Source: F1-20-MAGs016 sp046086245
GTDB lineage: Bacteria > Planctomycetota > Planctomycetia > Pirellulales > UBA1268
NCBI GenBank assembly: GCA_046086245.1
Contig: JBJSXB010000283.1
Location: forward strand, 1-18,226
Direction of reading: 5' to 3'
DNA length: 18,226 nucleotides
Shown: one piece after another, positions 1 through 6,675 of the stretch
How positions within the stretch are numbered: the first letter of the stretch is position 1
Layout of the letters: the number at the start of each line of letters is the position of its first letter
Notes under the pieces: model-generated
What the model was told of the DNA's origin: nothing
Databases searched by the model: none
What the model saw: the letters and a program-made list of their open reading frames with translations, nothing else
Position numbers and translations under genes: made by a program

Positions 1-534
1 CCCACCCGGGGGGCCGCCGGACGGGGGCTGTCCGCCCCCCTGTCCGCGGTTGGGCATCATCGATGCGAACTGCGAGCGGTTTCCCTCGAACATCTTCCGC
101 ATCGAGTCGAAGCCGTTGATCTGCTTGTCGAGGTAGGCGTCACGCTTCTCCGGGGGGGTGGTGAAGTAGCCGTTCACGGTGTTCTGCATCGACGCCATCA
201 TCACCTTCTCACCCTCCTTGAAGGCGGCGCGGCGCAGCTCCTCGGGCAGCGCTTGCACCTTGCCGAACCAGGTGACCGCCGCGGTGACGCGGGCCGCCAT
301 TTCCAGCATCCCCTTCGGCGGTTCGTTGATCGGGTACTTGGCGGCGAGTTCCTGCGTGAACTGCCGGAACTCGGCGATTCGCGGATCCTCGCGGCTCGAC
401 CACCACCACCAACCGCCTCCCGCCATCAACCCGACGACGAGGCACAGGCCGGCCAGCGTCGCCCACAGGCGTCGCCGCGAATTGCCATCCTCTCTGCGGA
501 GCCGAGCGCGGTCGGCGGCGTGGACGCTGGGCAT
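1..534 (-). CDS. Hypothetical single-pass membrane protein, partial
   Basis: I do not recognise this family. The reading frame is open for 178 codons from ATG at 534 to the left edge with no stop, so the C-terminus is missing. The start is supported by GGAG six bases upstream. Residues 1-22 are basic and polar, then a hydrophobic segment at about 23-46 ends in four tryptophans and is followed by a charged region, as in a signal anchor with the rest of the protein outside the membrane. The remainder (about 50-165) looks helical and soluble, with a WFGKVQALPEELR stretch; the last visible residues are rich in Gly, Pro and Gln and may be a disordered tail. It lies downstream of the YTV gene on the same strand but a strong terminator separates them, so it probably has its own promoter. 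Certainty that it is coding is good; the function is unknown. Confidence 0.7.
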   Translation of the reverse strand, partial: MPSVHAADRARLRREDGNSRRRLWATLAGLCLVVGLMAGGGWWWWSSREDPRIAEFRQFTQELAAKYPINEPPKGMLEMAARVTAAVTWFGKVQALPEELRRAAFKEGEKVMMASMQNTVNGYFTTPPEKRDAYLDKQINGFDSMRKMFEGNRSQFASMMPNRGQGGGQPPSGGPPGG

Positions 535-590
535 GATCGTCTCCGGAAGGGGCGGGGCAGGCAGGGGGGAGGTCGACCGGCAGCGCCTGG

Positions 591-596
591 ATTGTA
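591..596 (-). promoter_or_regulatory. Candidate -10 box upstream of the left-edge gene
   Basis: The minus strand reads TACAAT here (five of six matches to TATAAT), about 57 bases before the ATG at 534 and downstream of the YTV terminator. I see no convincing -35 element at 16-18 bases spacing, so this is only a candidate. Confidence 0.3.
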
Positions 597-697
597 GCGC
601 CGCGACGCCGGCAAAGCAGCCGGAGAATCGCCCCGCCGCCAGTCCGCGCTGACCCGTCGGCCGGGCCGGCGGGGCGACGGCGGGCGGGGTACGGATC

Positions 698-738
698 AAA
701 ACGAGAAGGGGGGTCGGGCGGCGACCGCCCGACCCCCC
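698..738 (-). terminator. Rho-independent terminator of the YTV gene
   Basis: Bases 708-721 and 725-738 form a perfect 14-bp GC-rich inverted repeat with a three-base loop. Read on the minus strand, the hairpin starts about 29 bases after the stop codon of the YTV gene and is followed by a T-rich stretch ending in TTTT (complement of 698-701). This is the arrangement of an intrinsic terminator for the gene at 767..2308. The rest of the intergenic region 535..766 shows only a candidate -10 for the next gene. Confidence 0.8.
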
Positions 739-766
739 TCGAGAACCTCTGGCCGTCCTCGCCGGA

Positions 767-2308
767 TCAGCAGCCCTTCTTCAACAGGCCACAACCCTTG
801 CGCGCCTTGCCGCCGTGGCCACTGCAGGCGGCGTTGCCGCAGCCGCAGGCGTCGCCGCCGTTGCCGCAGGCGTCGCCACCGCCGTTACCGCTGCCGTTGC
901 CGGCACACGGATCGACCGGCACCTGCTCGCAGATCGTGCGGCAGACCTTGACCGGCACCTGCTTGGTGACGCAGTGGGGGACGCACACCGAGTAGGTCTC
1001 GGTCTTCGTCTCGCACACCGTGTCGAACAGGGTGACGGTGTAGTTGCAGCTCTTCTGCTGCGGGACCATCACCGTGTAGCAGACCTCCTTCGAGCGGGAC
1101 TCCGGGACGCACTTGTTGACCGTGTAGGTCGCGGTCCGCGTCTCGCAGCGGAACTTCGTGACGCAGTGGGTCTTGGTGCGGGTCTCTGGGACCATCTTCG
1201 TGACGCAGTAGGTTCCGGTGCGGACCTCGTCGCGGCACTTGTTGACCTTCACCATCCGGGTCCGCTGCTCGGGGACGAACTTCGTCACACAGTAGGTGCG
1301 GGTCCGCTCCTCGCAGCGGCTCTTGTTGACGCACTTGGTGCGGGTCCGATCCTCACAACGGTACTTGGTCACGCAGTAGGTGTAGGGAACCTGCTCCGTG
1401 ACACACTCCCACTTGGTGCACTCGATCTCGCGGGTCTCGCAGGTCGGCACCCACTTGCGGCAGCAGACCGTCTTCGGGCAACAGGGGTTGCCGTCGGCGT
1501 CGTACTTGCCGTTCGCGGAGATCTCCTTCACCTCGGTCTGCCAGCTGCCACCGCGGACCGTGACGGTCTTGGTGAACTTGCTGGGCACCCGCTTGGTGAC
1601 CGAACGGAAGCCGGTCATCTGCTCGGTGTAGGGGACGCGCACCGTGTAGGACTCTTCGACCTGCTCGGTGTACGGCACGCGCACCGTGTAGGTCGCGGTC
1701 CGCTCCTCCTTGACCGGCACCATCACCGTGTACGCCTGCTCGACGCACTCGGTGTAGGGCACCTTCACCGTCCAGCTCCGGGTCCGCTCCTCCTTGACGG
1801 GCACGCAGACCGTGTAGGACTTCTCGATCGTCTCCGTGTAGGGGACGCGCACCGTGTACTCACGGGTCCGCGTCTCCGGAACGATCGTGTTGACGGTGTA
1901 GTTCACCGTCTTCGTCCTGGTCTCGGGCACCATCACGGTGTAGTTCCGCGTCCGCTCCTCGGTCCGCGGCACCCGCTTGGAGACGGTGTACGACCGTTCC
2001 CGCTGCTCTTTCGACCACTCGCGCACCTGCACGTCACGCATCTCGGTGACCCACTCGCGACGCTGCACGGTCCGCATCGCCGGGGCGGCCACGGCACCGT
2101 CGGCGATCATCGCCGACTCGGCGGCCGGAGCCGACTCCGCCACGATCGCACCCTCGGCGGCCGGAGCGGCGTGATCGCCCCCGACCAGGACCGAGCCTTC
2201 GTTGGCTTCCTTGATCACGGCATCCTGACCGTGGACCAGGCCGTTTCCACCGCAGATCGCGGCGGCGGCCACCCAGGGCAGGAAGCCGAACGTCAAACGC
2301 TTCTTCAC
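767..2308 (-). CDS. Secreted cysteine-rich YTV-repeat protein, probable cell wall/envelope protein
   Basis: This 513-residue protein has a signal peptide (basic VKKR, hydrophobic core, probable cleavage near residue 27-29). I chose the GTG start at 2308 because GGAGG lies five bases upstream; an in-frame ATG at 2341 would put 11 extra residues before the signal peptide. Residues 30-80 are Ala-rich. From about 107 the mature protein is a series of mostly 14-residue units. Residues 107-234 carry nine of the type YTVxVPxTE or YTVxVPVKEERT. Residues 312-440 carry related units in which Cys replaces several positions (CVTKxxxExRT). About 31 cysteines lie after residue 275, and the tail is Gly/Cys-rich, ending CGLLKKGC. 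YTV-domain proteins are known from planctomycetes and have been linked to their proteinaceous, disulfide-rich cell wall. An envelope structural role is inferred from family and composition. The gene stands alone, with its own terminator. Confidence 0.85.
   Translation of the reverse strand: MKKRLTFGFLPWVAAAAICGGNGLVHGQDAVIKEANEGSVLVGGDHAAPAAEGAIVAESAPAAESAMIADGAVAAPAMRTVQRREWVTEMRDVQVREWSKEQRERSYTVSKRVPRTEERTRNYTVMVPETRTKTVNYTVNTIVPETRTREYTVRVPYTETIEKSYTVCVPVKEERTRSWTVKVPYTECVEQAYTVMVPVKEERTATYTVRVPYTEQVEESYTVRVPYTEQMTGFRSVTKRVPSKFTKTVTVRGGSWQTEVKEISANGKYDADGNPCCPKTVCCRKWVPTCETREIECTKWECVTEQVPYTYCVTKYRCEDRTRTKCVNKSRCEERTRTYCVTKFVPEQRTRMVKVNKCRDEVRTGTYCVTKMVPETRTKTHCVTKFRCETRTATYTVNKCVPESRSKEVCYTVMVPQQKSCNYTVTLFDTVCETKTETYSVCVPHCVTKQVPVKVCRTICEQVPVDPCAGNGSGNGGGDACGNGGDACGCGNAACSGHGGKARKGCGLLKKGC
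989..1375 (-). repeat. YTV repeat block, cysteine-substituted type
   Basis: This block encodes residues 312-440. Six units of 14 residues (for example CVTKYRCEDRTRTK and CVNKSRCEERTRTY) are followed by less regular ones of 12-16 residues. Compared with the N-terminal block, the aromatic or Thr positions are often Cys, giving about two cysteines per unit. Confidence 0.65.
1607..1990 (-). repeat. YTV repeat block, N-terminal type (42-bp coding period)
   Basis: This block encodes residues 107-234 of the YTV protein as nine consecutive units, eight of exactly 14 residues and the first of 16. The units from residue 151 on mostly alternate between a VPYTE form and a VPVKEERT form, giving a 28-residue superperiod. 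The DNA keeps the period but has drifted, so this is an old protein repeat and not a recent tandem duplication. Confidence 0.75.
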
Positions 2309-2494
2309 GGAATCCTCCAATTGGATGAAAAAGACACGCACTCAACGGTTCGCGAACACGGAGACCGGACGCCGGACGCGGGTGCCATCCCCAGTCGATG
2401 ACGCCGACGGCACGGTGGCCGGGTCGAGTCCGCCGACGGCGTCCCCCTGGCGGCGGTCGGGCAGCGGATACCAGGCGCTGTTCCGCGACCGCCA

Positions 2495-2555
2495 GGGTTT
2501 GCGCGAGCGGCAAACTCACAGGGAGTGATCGGGTCGCCGCGACCGGAAAACTCAC
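2495..2555 (-). repeat. Two imperfect 25-bp direct repeats, each able to fold as a hairpin
   Basis: Bases 2531-2555 and 2495-2519 match at 20 of 25 positions when read on the minus strand. Both start with GTGAGTTT and end in CCC, and their start-to-start distance is 36 bases. Each contains a short inverted repeat: GTTTGC/GCAAAC around seven bases in one, GGTCG/CGACC around three bases in the other. They could be operators or mRNA structures upstream of the YTV gene, read-through control behind lutC, or remnants of a repeat family. Confidence 0.4.
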
Positions 2556-2564
2556 GCCGCCCGC

Positions 2565-2597
2565 AAAACGACCGTCCGTGCCGGTCATGCCGGTCGT
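2565..2597 (-). terminator. Candidate terminator behind lutC
   Basis: On the minus strand ACGACCG (2597-2591) pairs with CGGTCGT (2574-2568) around a 16-base loop, and the second arm runs into TTTTG (2568-2564). It lies 17 bases after the lutC stop. The stem is only seven base pairs and the loop is long, so this is a weaker candidate than the one behind the YTV gene. Confidence 0.35.
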
Positions 2598-2613
2598 GCG
2601 GCGGTGGCTGCCG

Positions 2614-3357
2614 TCAGCCGACGAGCACCACGATCAGCTCGCGCGGGCCGTGGGCGCCGAGGACGAGGATCCGCTCGATGTCGCCGGTGCGACTGGGCCC
2701 GGTGATCAACGACAGCATGCTCGGCAGCCGGCCCCCGTGACGCCGCCGCGCGCCGTCGAACGCGTCGGCGAGCGTGGCCACCACCTGGTCCACGGTGGCG
2801 ATCACGACGTGGACATGAGGCAGCACCGAGAGGCCGCGGCCGCCGCACGTGCCGCTGCCGACGAGGATCGAACCGGTCTGGGCGACGAGCGCCTCGCAGG
2901 CGGTGATGCCGGCGTCGCAGCCATCGAGGGCGTCCTTGGCCGCCGCTGCCGGCGCGGCGTCGTCGACGCAGTGGCTGGCGCAGGGAACGCCCGCCAGCAG
3001 CGGCTCGACGAGCGGATGGTGATGGTAGGCGACCCGCTTCCAATCGCGCTGCCGCGCCAGCGCGAAGACGAACTCGGTGGCGGCGGTGAGGTCGGGCGCG
3101 CGGTGGGCCACGGCGCGGAGGAGGGCCAGATTGCGAAGCAGGATGTCCATCCGCTCCGCGGGCGTGGCTCCGCCATCGGGCAGCCACGGCCGCGTTGGCG
3201 CCGGGAGGATCGCCAGGGGATCGGGTGCGTCGGCCTCGGCCCGGTGCGCCGTGTGAGGGGCCCGGTGCGCCGTATGAGGGGGTGGCGCAGGCCGCGCCAG
3301 CGCCTCGCGCACCCGCGCGAGCACCACGTCGCGCGCCGCTGCGTCGGAACCGGTCAT
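2614..3357 (-). CDS. lutC: LutC-type LUD-domain protein, L-lactate oxidation complex
   Basis: This 247-residue protein matches the LutC/YkgG family in length and motifs. A LUD domain covers about residues 65-246, with the signature TGSILVGSGTCGGRG (161-175) followed by LSVLPHVHVVI, and the C-terminal GPSRTGDIER (220-229) and HGPRELIVVLV (236-246). LutABC oxidises L-lactate to pyruvate in the cytoplasm; LutC is a small subunit without Fe-S cysteines. The ATG overlaps the lutB stop as ATGA (3354-3357), so the two are translationally coupled. Residues 22-47 form a Pro/His/Ala-rich linker with an in-frame 7-residue tandem duplication. lutA is not adjacent but lies at 7952..8671. Long overlapping frames on either strand here are shadows of this gene and lutB. 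Confidence 0.88.
   Translation of the reverse strand: MTGSDAAARDVVLARVREALARPAPPPHTAHRAPHTAHRAEADAPDPLAILPAPTRPWLPDGGATPAERMDILLRNLALLRAVAHRAPDLTAATEFVFALARQRDWKRVAYHHHPLVEPLLAGVPCASHCVDDAAPAAAAKDALDGCDAGITACEALVAQTGSILVGSGTCGGRGLSVLPHVHVVIATVDQVVATLADAFDGARRRHGGRLPSMLSLITGPSRTGDIERILVLGAHGPRELIVVLVG
3239..3280 (-). repeat. In-frame 21-bp tandem duplication in lutC
   Basis: Two adjacent 21-base copies (3239-3259 and 3260-3280) differ at one position and encode PHTAHRA twice in the linker before the LUD domain. Length change here would keep the frame and fall outside the conserved domain. Confidence 0.8.
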
Positions 3358-4835
3358 CGTTGGCTCCGGCGCGTGCGCCACTGGCTGCGGAACGAATGCC
3401 GCGGTGCTCGAGGCAGGTCGCGCGACGCCAGCCACGAGGCCAACGGCGCCGGCCGCAGCCGTTGCACCAGCGGCAGCGCGAGGCGCCCGATGCGGCCGGC
3501 GAGCGCGAACAGCCACGGCCGGGCGGCGACGAAGGCGAACAGGCGGTGGCCGAACCGCTCGCGGCGGTCGGGCGCCGCGCGGACGGCGTTGCGACGGTTG
3601 TGGAGCAGATGGTGGTGGATGTCGATCCGCACCGGACAGGCGTCGGTGCAGGCACCGCACAGCGAACTGGCGCCGGAGAGGTGGTTCCAGTCGACGAGAC
3701 CGCGCAGGTGGGGAGTGATCACCGAGCCGATCGGTCCCTGATAGGTCGTGCCGTAGGTGAACCCGCCGACGTTCTTGAAGATCGGGCAGACGTTCAAGCA
3801 GGCGCCGCAGCGGATGCAATGCAATGCGTCGCGCTGCTCGGGATCGGCGAGGATCGCGGTGCGGCGGTTGTCGAGGAGGACGACGTGCATCTCCTCGGGG
3901 CCGTCGCACTCCCCCGGCCGGCGCGGACCGGAATAGAGGGTGTTGTAGCAGGTCAGCGGCTGGCCGGTCCCGGCGGTGGCCAACATCGGCAGCAGAACCG
4001 CCAGGTCGTCGAGGCGTTCCACGACCTTCTCGATGCCGGCGATGGCGATGTGCACGCGGGGCAGCCCCGCCGTGAGCCGGGCGTTGCCCTCGTTCTCGGT
4101 GATCGAGATCTGTCCCGTCTCGGCGACGAGAAAATTGGCGCCGGTGATCCCTACGTCGGCATCGACGTAGAGGCGCCGCATGTGACGGCGGGCGATCATC
4201 GTCAACTGCTCGGGATCGTCGGTCGGAGCGCTCCCGAGGTGGCGCTGGAAGAGATCGCTGATCTCGCCACGGCGAACGTGCATGCAGGGGAACACGAAAT
4301 GGTAGGGAGGCTCGCCGCGGAGTTGCTGGATGAACTCGCCGAGGTCGCTCTCCACCACGCCGTAACCCTCTTCCTCCAGCGCCGCGTTGAGGTGGATTTC
4401 CTCGCTGGTCATGCACTTGCTCTTGATCACCGCGCGGGCACCGGCGGCGCGGAGCAGGTCGAGCACGATCCGCCGCGCCTCGTCCGCGTCGCGCGCCCAG
4501 TGGACGACGCCGCCGTTGGCGGTGAAGGCGGCCTCGAAGCGGGGGAGGAGGACGTCGAGCCGGTTGACGGCCGACCATTTGGCGAGGCTGGCGGCGTCGC
4601 GGGCATGATCCCAGTCGCGGTAGCGGGCCTTCTGGGCGTCGCGCGTGGCGTAATAGCCGGCCAGCGCACGGCGTACGAATGCCCGGTGGTCGGCATCGCG
4701 GACGCATGCCGCGGCGTCGTCGAGGAAGCGCCGCTTGGCGGCGCCGTGATCGCCGGTGTCCGGCCCCCGTGATGTCGCGGCCGTCCCCGGATCGGCCGTC
4801 GATGCGGCGCCTCGCGTGGGGTCGGGAACGATCAT
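3354..4835 (-). CDS. lutB: LutB-type LUD and 4Fe-4S protein, L-lactate oxidation complex
   Basis: This 493-residue protein is the iron-sulfur subunit of the LutABC lactate-oxidising complex. Residues about 80-300 are the LUD domain, with KSKCMTSEEIHLN (138-150) and GITGANFLVAETGQI (229-243). Residues 340-350 form a CxxCxxCxxxCP cluster motif and 393-401 a second CxxCxxxCP motif, the pattern usual for LutB. The C-terminal ~80 residues are basic with some hydrophobic stretches. I chose ATG at 4835 because upstream residues are low in similarity and would run toward the divergent gene; there is no good ribosome binding site directly before it, though GGAGG lies 28 bases upstream. An in-frame ATG at 5006 would overlap the divergent ATPase start. 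It overlaps lutC by ATGA. Confidence 0.9.
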   Translation of the reverse strand: MIVPDPTRGAASTADPGTAATSRGPDTGDHGAAKRRFLDDAAACVRDADHRAFVRRALAGYYATRDAQKARYRDWDHARDAASLAKWSAVNRLDVLLPRFEAAFTANGGVVHWARDADEARRIVLDLLRAAGARAVIKSKCMTSEEIHLNAALEEEGYGVVESDLGEFIQQLRGEPPYHFVFPCMHVRRGEISDLFQRHLGSAPTDDPEQLTMIARRHMRRLYVDADVGITGANFLVAETGQISITENEGNARLTAGLPRVHIAIAGIEKVVERLDDLAVLLPMLATAGTGQPLTCYNTLYSGPRRPGECDGPEEMHVVLLDNRRTAILADPEQRDALHCIRCGACLNVCPIFKNVGGFTYGTTYQGPIGSVITPHLRGLVDWNHLSGASSLCGACTDACPVRIDIHHHLLHNRRNAVRAAPDRRERFGHRLFAFVAARPWLFALAGRIGRLALPLVQRLRPAPLASWLASRDLPRAPRHSFRSQWRTRRSQR

Positions 4836-5004
4836 GGAGATGTGTCGTGAGGAACGGACGAGACCTCCAGATGATAGCGATGGAGAACCGCCGGACGGCG
4901 TTTGTGCCGTGGATTCCAACCCCCCGAGAGGGTAGAAACCAAGGAGTTTCCGGTCGTCCCTTCCGGCCGCCTCCCCTCCGCCCGTCGCCGCGACGCGTGC
5001 CCGC
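4836..5004. promoter_or_regulatory. Divergent promoter region between lutB and the secretion ATPase
   Basis: These 169 bases separate two divergent genes and must drive both. On the minus strand TATCAT (4876-4871) is a five-of-six match to a -10 box, followed by GGAGG (4868-4864), but the lutB ATG comes 28 bases later. On the plus strand AAGGAG (about 4940-4945) is not followed by a start codon at usable distance; the ATPase frame has TAG at 4933 and no start before ATG 5005. No clear -35 elements. Confidence 0.4.
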
Positions 5005-6633
5005 ATGGTGCCCTACTCCGCCTTCGAGCGGTTTCTCTTCCCGGGCGGGATCTGGATCGCGCTGGCGGTTCTCTGGGCGGCGTCGTGCATGTGGGTCGAT
5101 CGTGACGCGCGGACGACCCTCGGCCGGTCGATGCCGTGGTCGTTTCTCTATTGCCTGGCCGGGGTCGCGATGCTCGTGCTGAGTTACCAGCTGGGGCTCG
5201 CGGCGCTGCCGCTGATGGTGCTGCTGGTGCCCACGGCGCTGGTCGGATACTGCGCCTACCGCGACACCAAGGCGCCCCCGTTCGACAAGATCCTCCATCC
5301 GCGCACGGCGGTGCAAATCCTGCGGCAGGTCGCCGGCGTCGTCGGCCTCGGCGAGACGGTCGATCGACTCTTCGCCCAGCCGCTCCGCCCCGCCGCCAAG
5401 GGACCGAATCAGATCCAGTTGGTGAAGAAGGACGGCACGCTCGTCGACAGCCGCGGGCGCGACGAGACCTCGCGTGCGGTCCGTGCCCTGCAGGACATCT
5501 TCCTCAAGGTGGTGCCGATGCGGGCCACCGACATCCATATGGAGCCCAAGAGCCCCGACGAGATGGTGGTCCGGTGCCGGATCGACGGCATGCTCCAGCG
5601 GGTGTCGGACCTGCCCGCGGAGGAGGGGAAAGCGGTGCTGTCGGCGATGAAGGTGCTCGCCGACATGGACATCGCCGAACGCCGCCGCCCGCAGGACGGC
5701 ACGTTCGCCGTGATCATGGGGGAGCGGCGTTTCGACGTCCGTGCCGCCAGCGCGCCGACCAACTACGGCGAAAAGATGTCGCTGCGTCTCCTCGACGCCG
5801 ACGGTGGAATGGTGAAGGGGGGGCTGGGCAAACTGGGGATGCGCGATTCGATCCTCAAGCCGCTGCGCGAGATCTGCCAGCAGCCCCACGGGATGCTCAT
5901 CGTCTGCGGGCCGACCGGGTCGGGGAAGACGACCACGCTCTATTCGGCGCTCGGCGAGATCGACACCTACTCACGCAACATCATCACCATCGAGGATCCG
6001 ATCGAGTATCGGCTCGAGGGCATCTCCCAGACCGCCGTCAACAACGCCGCCGACCTGACCTTCGCGAAGATCCTCCGCTCCGCCCTGCGGCAGGATCCCG
6101 ACGTGATCCTCGTCGGCGAAATCCGCGACAAGGAGACGGCCGAGATCGCCATGCAGGCGGCGATGACCGGGCACTTCGTGTTCACCACGCTCCACGCCAA
6201 TGACGCCCCGACGACGATCACGCGGTTGCTCGACCTCGGCGTCGACATCAGCCTGGTGCAATCGGCCGTCAGCGCGGTGCTCGCGCAGCGTCTGGTGCGT
6301 CTGCTCTGCGACAAATGCAAGGAGCCCTACGACCCGGGGCCGGAGGAGCGGCCGCGGCTCGGGATTCCGGCCGACCGGCCGATCACCCTCTACAAGGCCC
6401 GCGCAAAGGGTTGCACGCAGTGCCACGGCAGCGGGTATCGGGGGCGCAGCGGGGTCCACGAACTGTTGGTGTTCGACAATGCGATCCGCGATCTCCTCGT
6501 CGGACGGCCGAGCGTGCAGGTGATCCGGGCGACGGCACGGAAATCGGGCATGCGTACGCTGCTCGAGTCGGGGGTGGCGAAGGTGCTCGCCGGACAGACG
6601 AGCGTCGACGAAGTGATGCGGGTGCTGAAGTGA
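5005..6633 (+). CDS. Membrane-anchored GspE/PilB-family secretion ATPase
   Basis: This 542-residue protein is a type II secretion/type IV pilus-family ATPase. The catalytic part (about 150-542) is complete: Walker A GPTGSGKT (302-309), Asp box ITIEDPIEYR (327-336), Walker B region VILVGEIRD (367-375), His box TGHFVFTTLHAND (388-400) and a four-cysteine zinc-type site CxxC (435-438) and CxxC (470-473). Such ATPases power pilus or pseudopilus assembly from the cytoplasmic face. The N-terminus is odd: in place of the usual soluble GspE/MshE N-domains, residues 10-31 and about 44-85 give roughly three transmembrane segments. The ATG at 5005 is the only in-frame start after a stop at 4933 and lacks a clear ribosome binding site. 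No pilin, GspF or GspD gene is nearby. The next gene starts 42 bases on and is probably co-transcribed. Confidence 0.9.
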   Translation: MVPYSAFERFLFPGGIWIALAVLWAASCMWVDRDARTTLGRSMPWSFLYCLAGVAMLVLSYQLGLAALPLMVLLVPTALVGYCAYRDTKAPPFDKILHPRTAVQILRQVAGVVGLGETVDRLFAQPLRPAAKGPNQIQLVKKDGTLVDSRGRDETSRAVRALQDIFLKVVPMRATDIHMEPKSPDEMVVRCRIDGMLQRVSDLPAEEGKAVLSAMKVLADMDIAERRRPQDGTFAVIMGERRFDVRAASAPTNYGEKMSLRLLDADGGMVKGGLGKLGMRDSILKPLREICQQPHGMLIVCGPTGSGKTTTLYSALGEIDTYSRNIITIEDPIEYRLEGISQTAVNNAADLTFAKILRSALRQDPDVILVGEIRDKETAEIAMQAAMTGHFVFTTLHANDAPTTITRLLDLGVDISLVQSAVSAVLAQRLVRLLCDKCKEPYDPGPEERPRLGIPADRPITLYKARAKGCTQCHGSGYRGRSGVHELLVFDNAIRDLLVGRPSVQVIRATARKSGMRTLLESGVAKVLAGQTSVDEVMRVLK

Positions 6634-6675
6634 GCGGGCGGGTCGCCGCGTGACGCCGCGCCGGGAGGAGCCGTG

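Larger units (their letters stand above)
2309..2613. other. Intergenic region between lutC and the YTV gene
   Basis: These 305 bases hold no plausible gene. The end next to lutC carries a candidate terminator (2565..2597) and two imperfect direct repeats (2495..2519 and 2531..2555). The end next to the YTV gene carries its GGAGG ribosome binding site (about 2314-2318). I looked on the minus strand for a sigma-70 promoter for the YTV gene and found no convincing -10/-35 pair. Confidence 0.6.

Noticed and set aside
989..1990. Regular repeats that could suggest a CRISPR array or satellite
   Set aside because: The 42-base period is in frame with a secreted protein and the copies have drifted at silent and coding positions; there are no constant repeats with variable spacers.
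815..2401. A 528-codon plus-strand open frame antisense to the YTV gene
   Set aside because: Its periodic Leu/Asp/His/Arg-rich sequence is the mirror of the YTV repeats. The minus strand has a signal peptide, ribosome binding site and terminator.
3195..4772. Long plus-strand open frame opposite lutB and lutC
   Set aside because: No recognisable motifs, and lutB/lutC on the other strand are clear family members.
2614..5889. A 1091-codon minus-strand open frame covering lutC, lutB and part of the ATPase gene
   Set aside because: Only its last 247 codons match a protein family (LutC). The rest is out of frame with lutB and antisense to the ATPase; it is open only because high-GC DNA has few stop codons.
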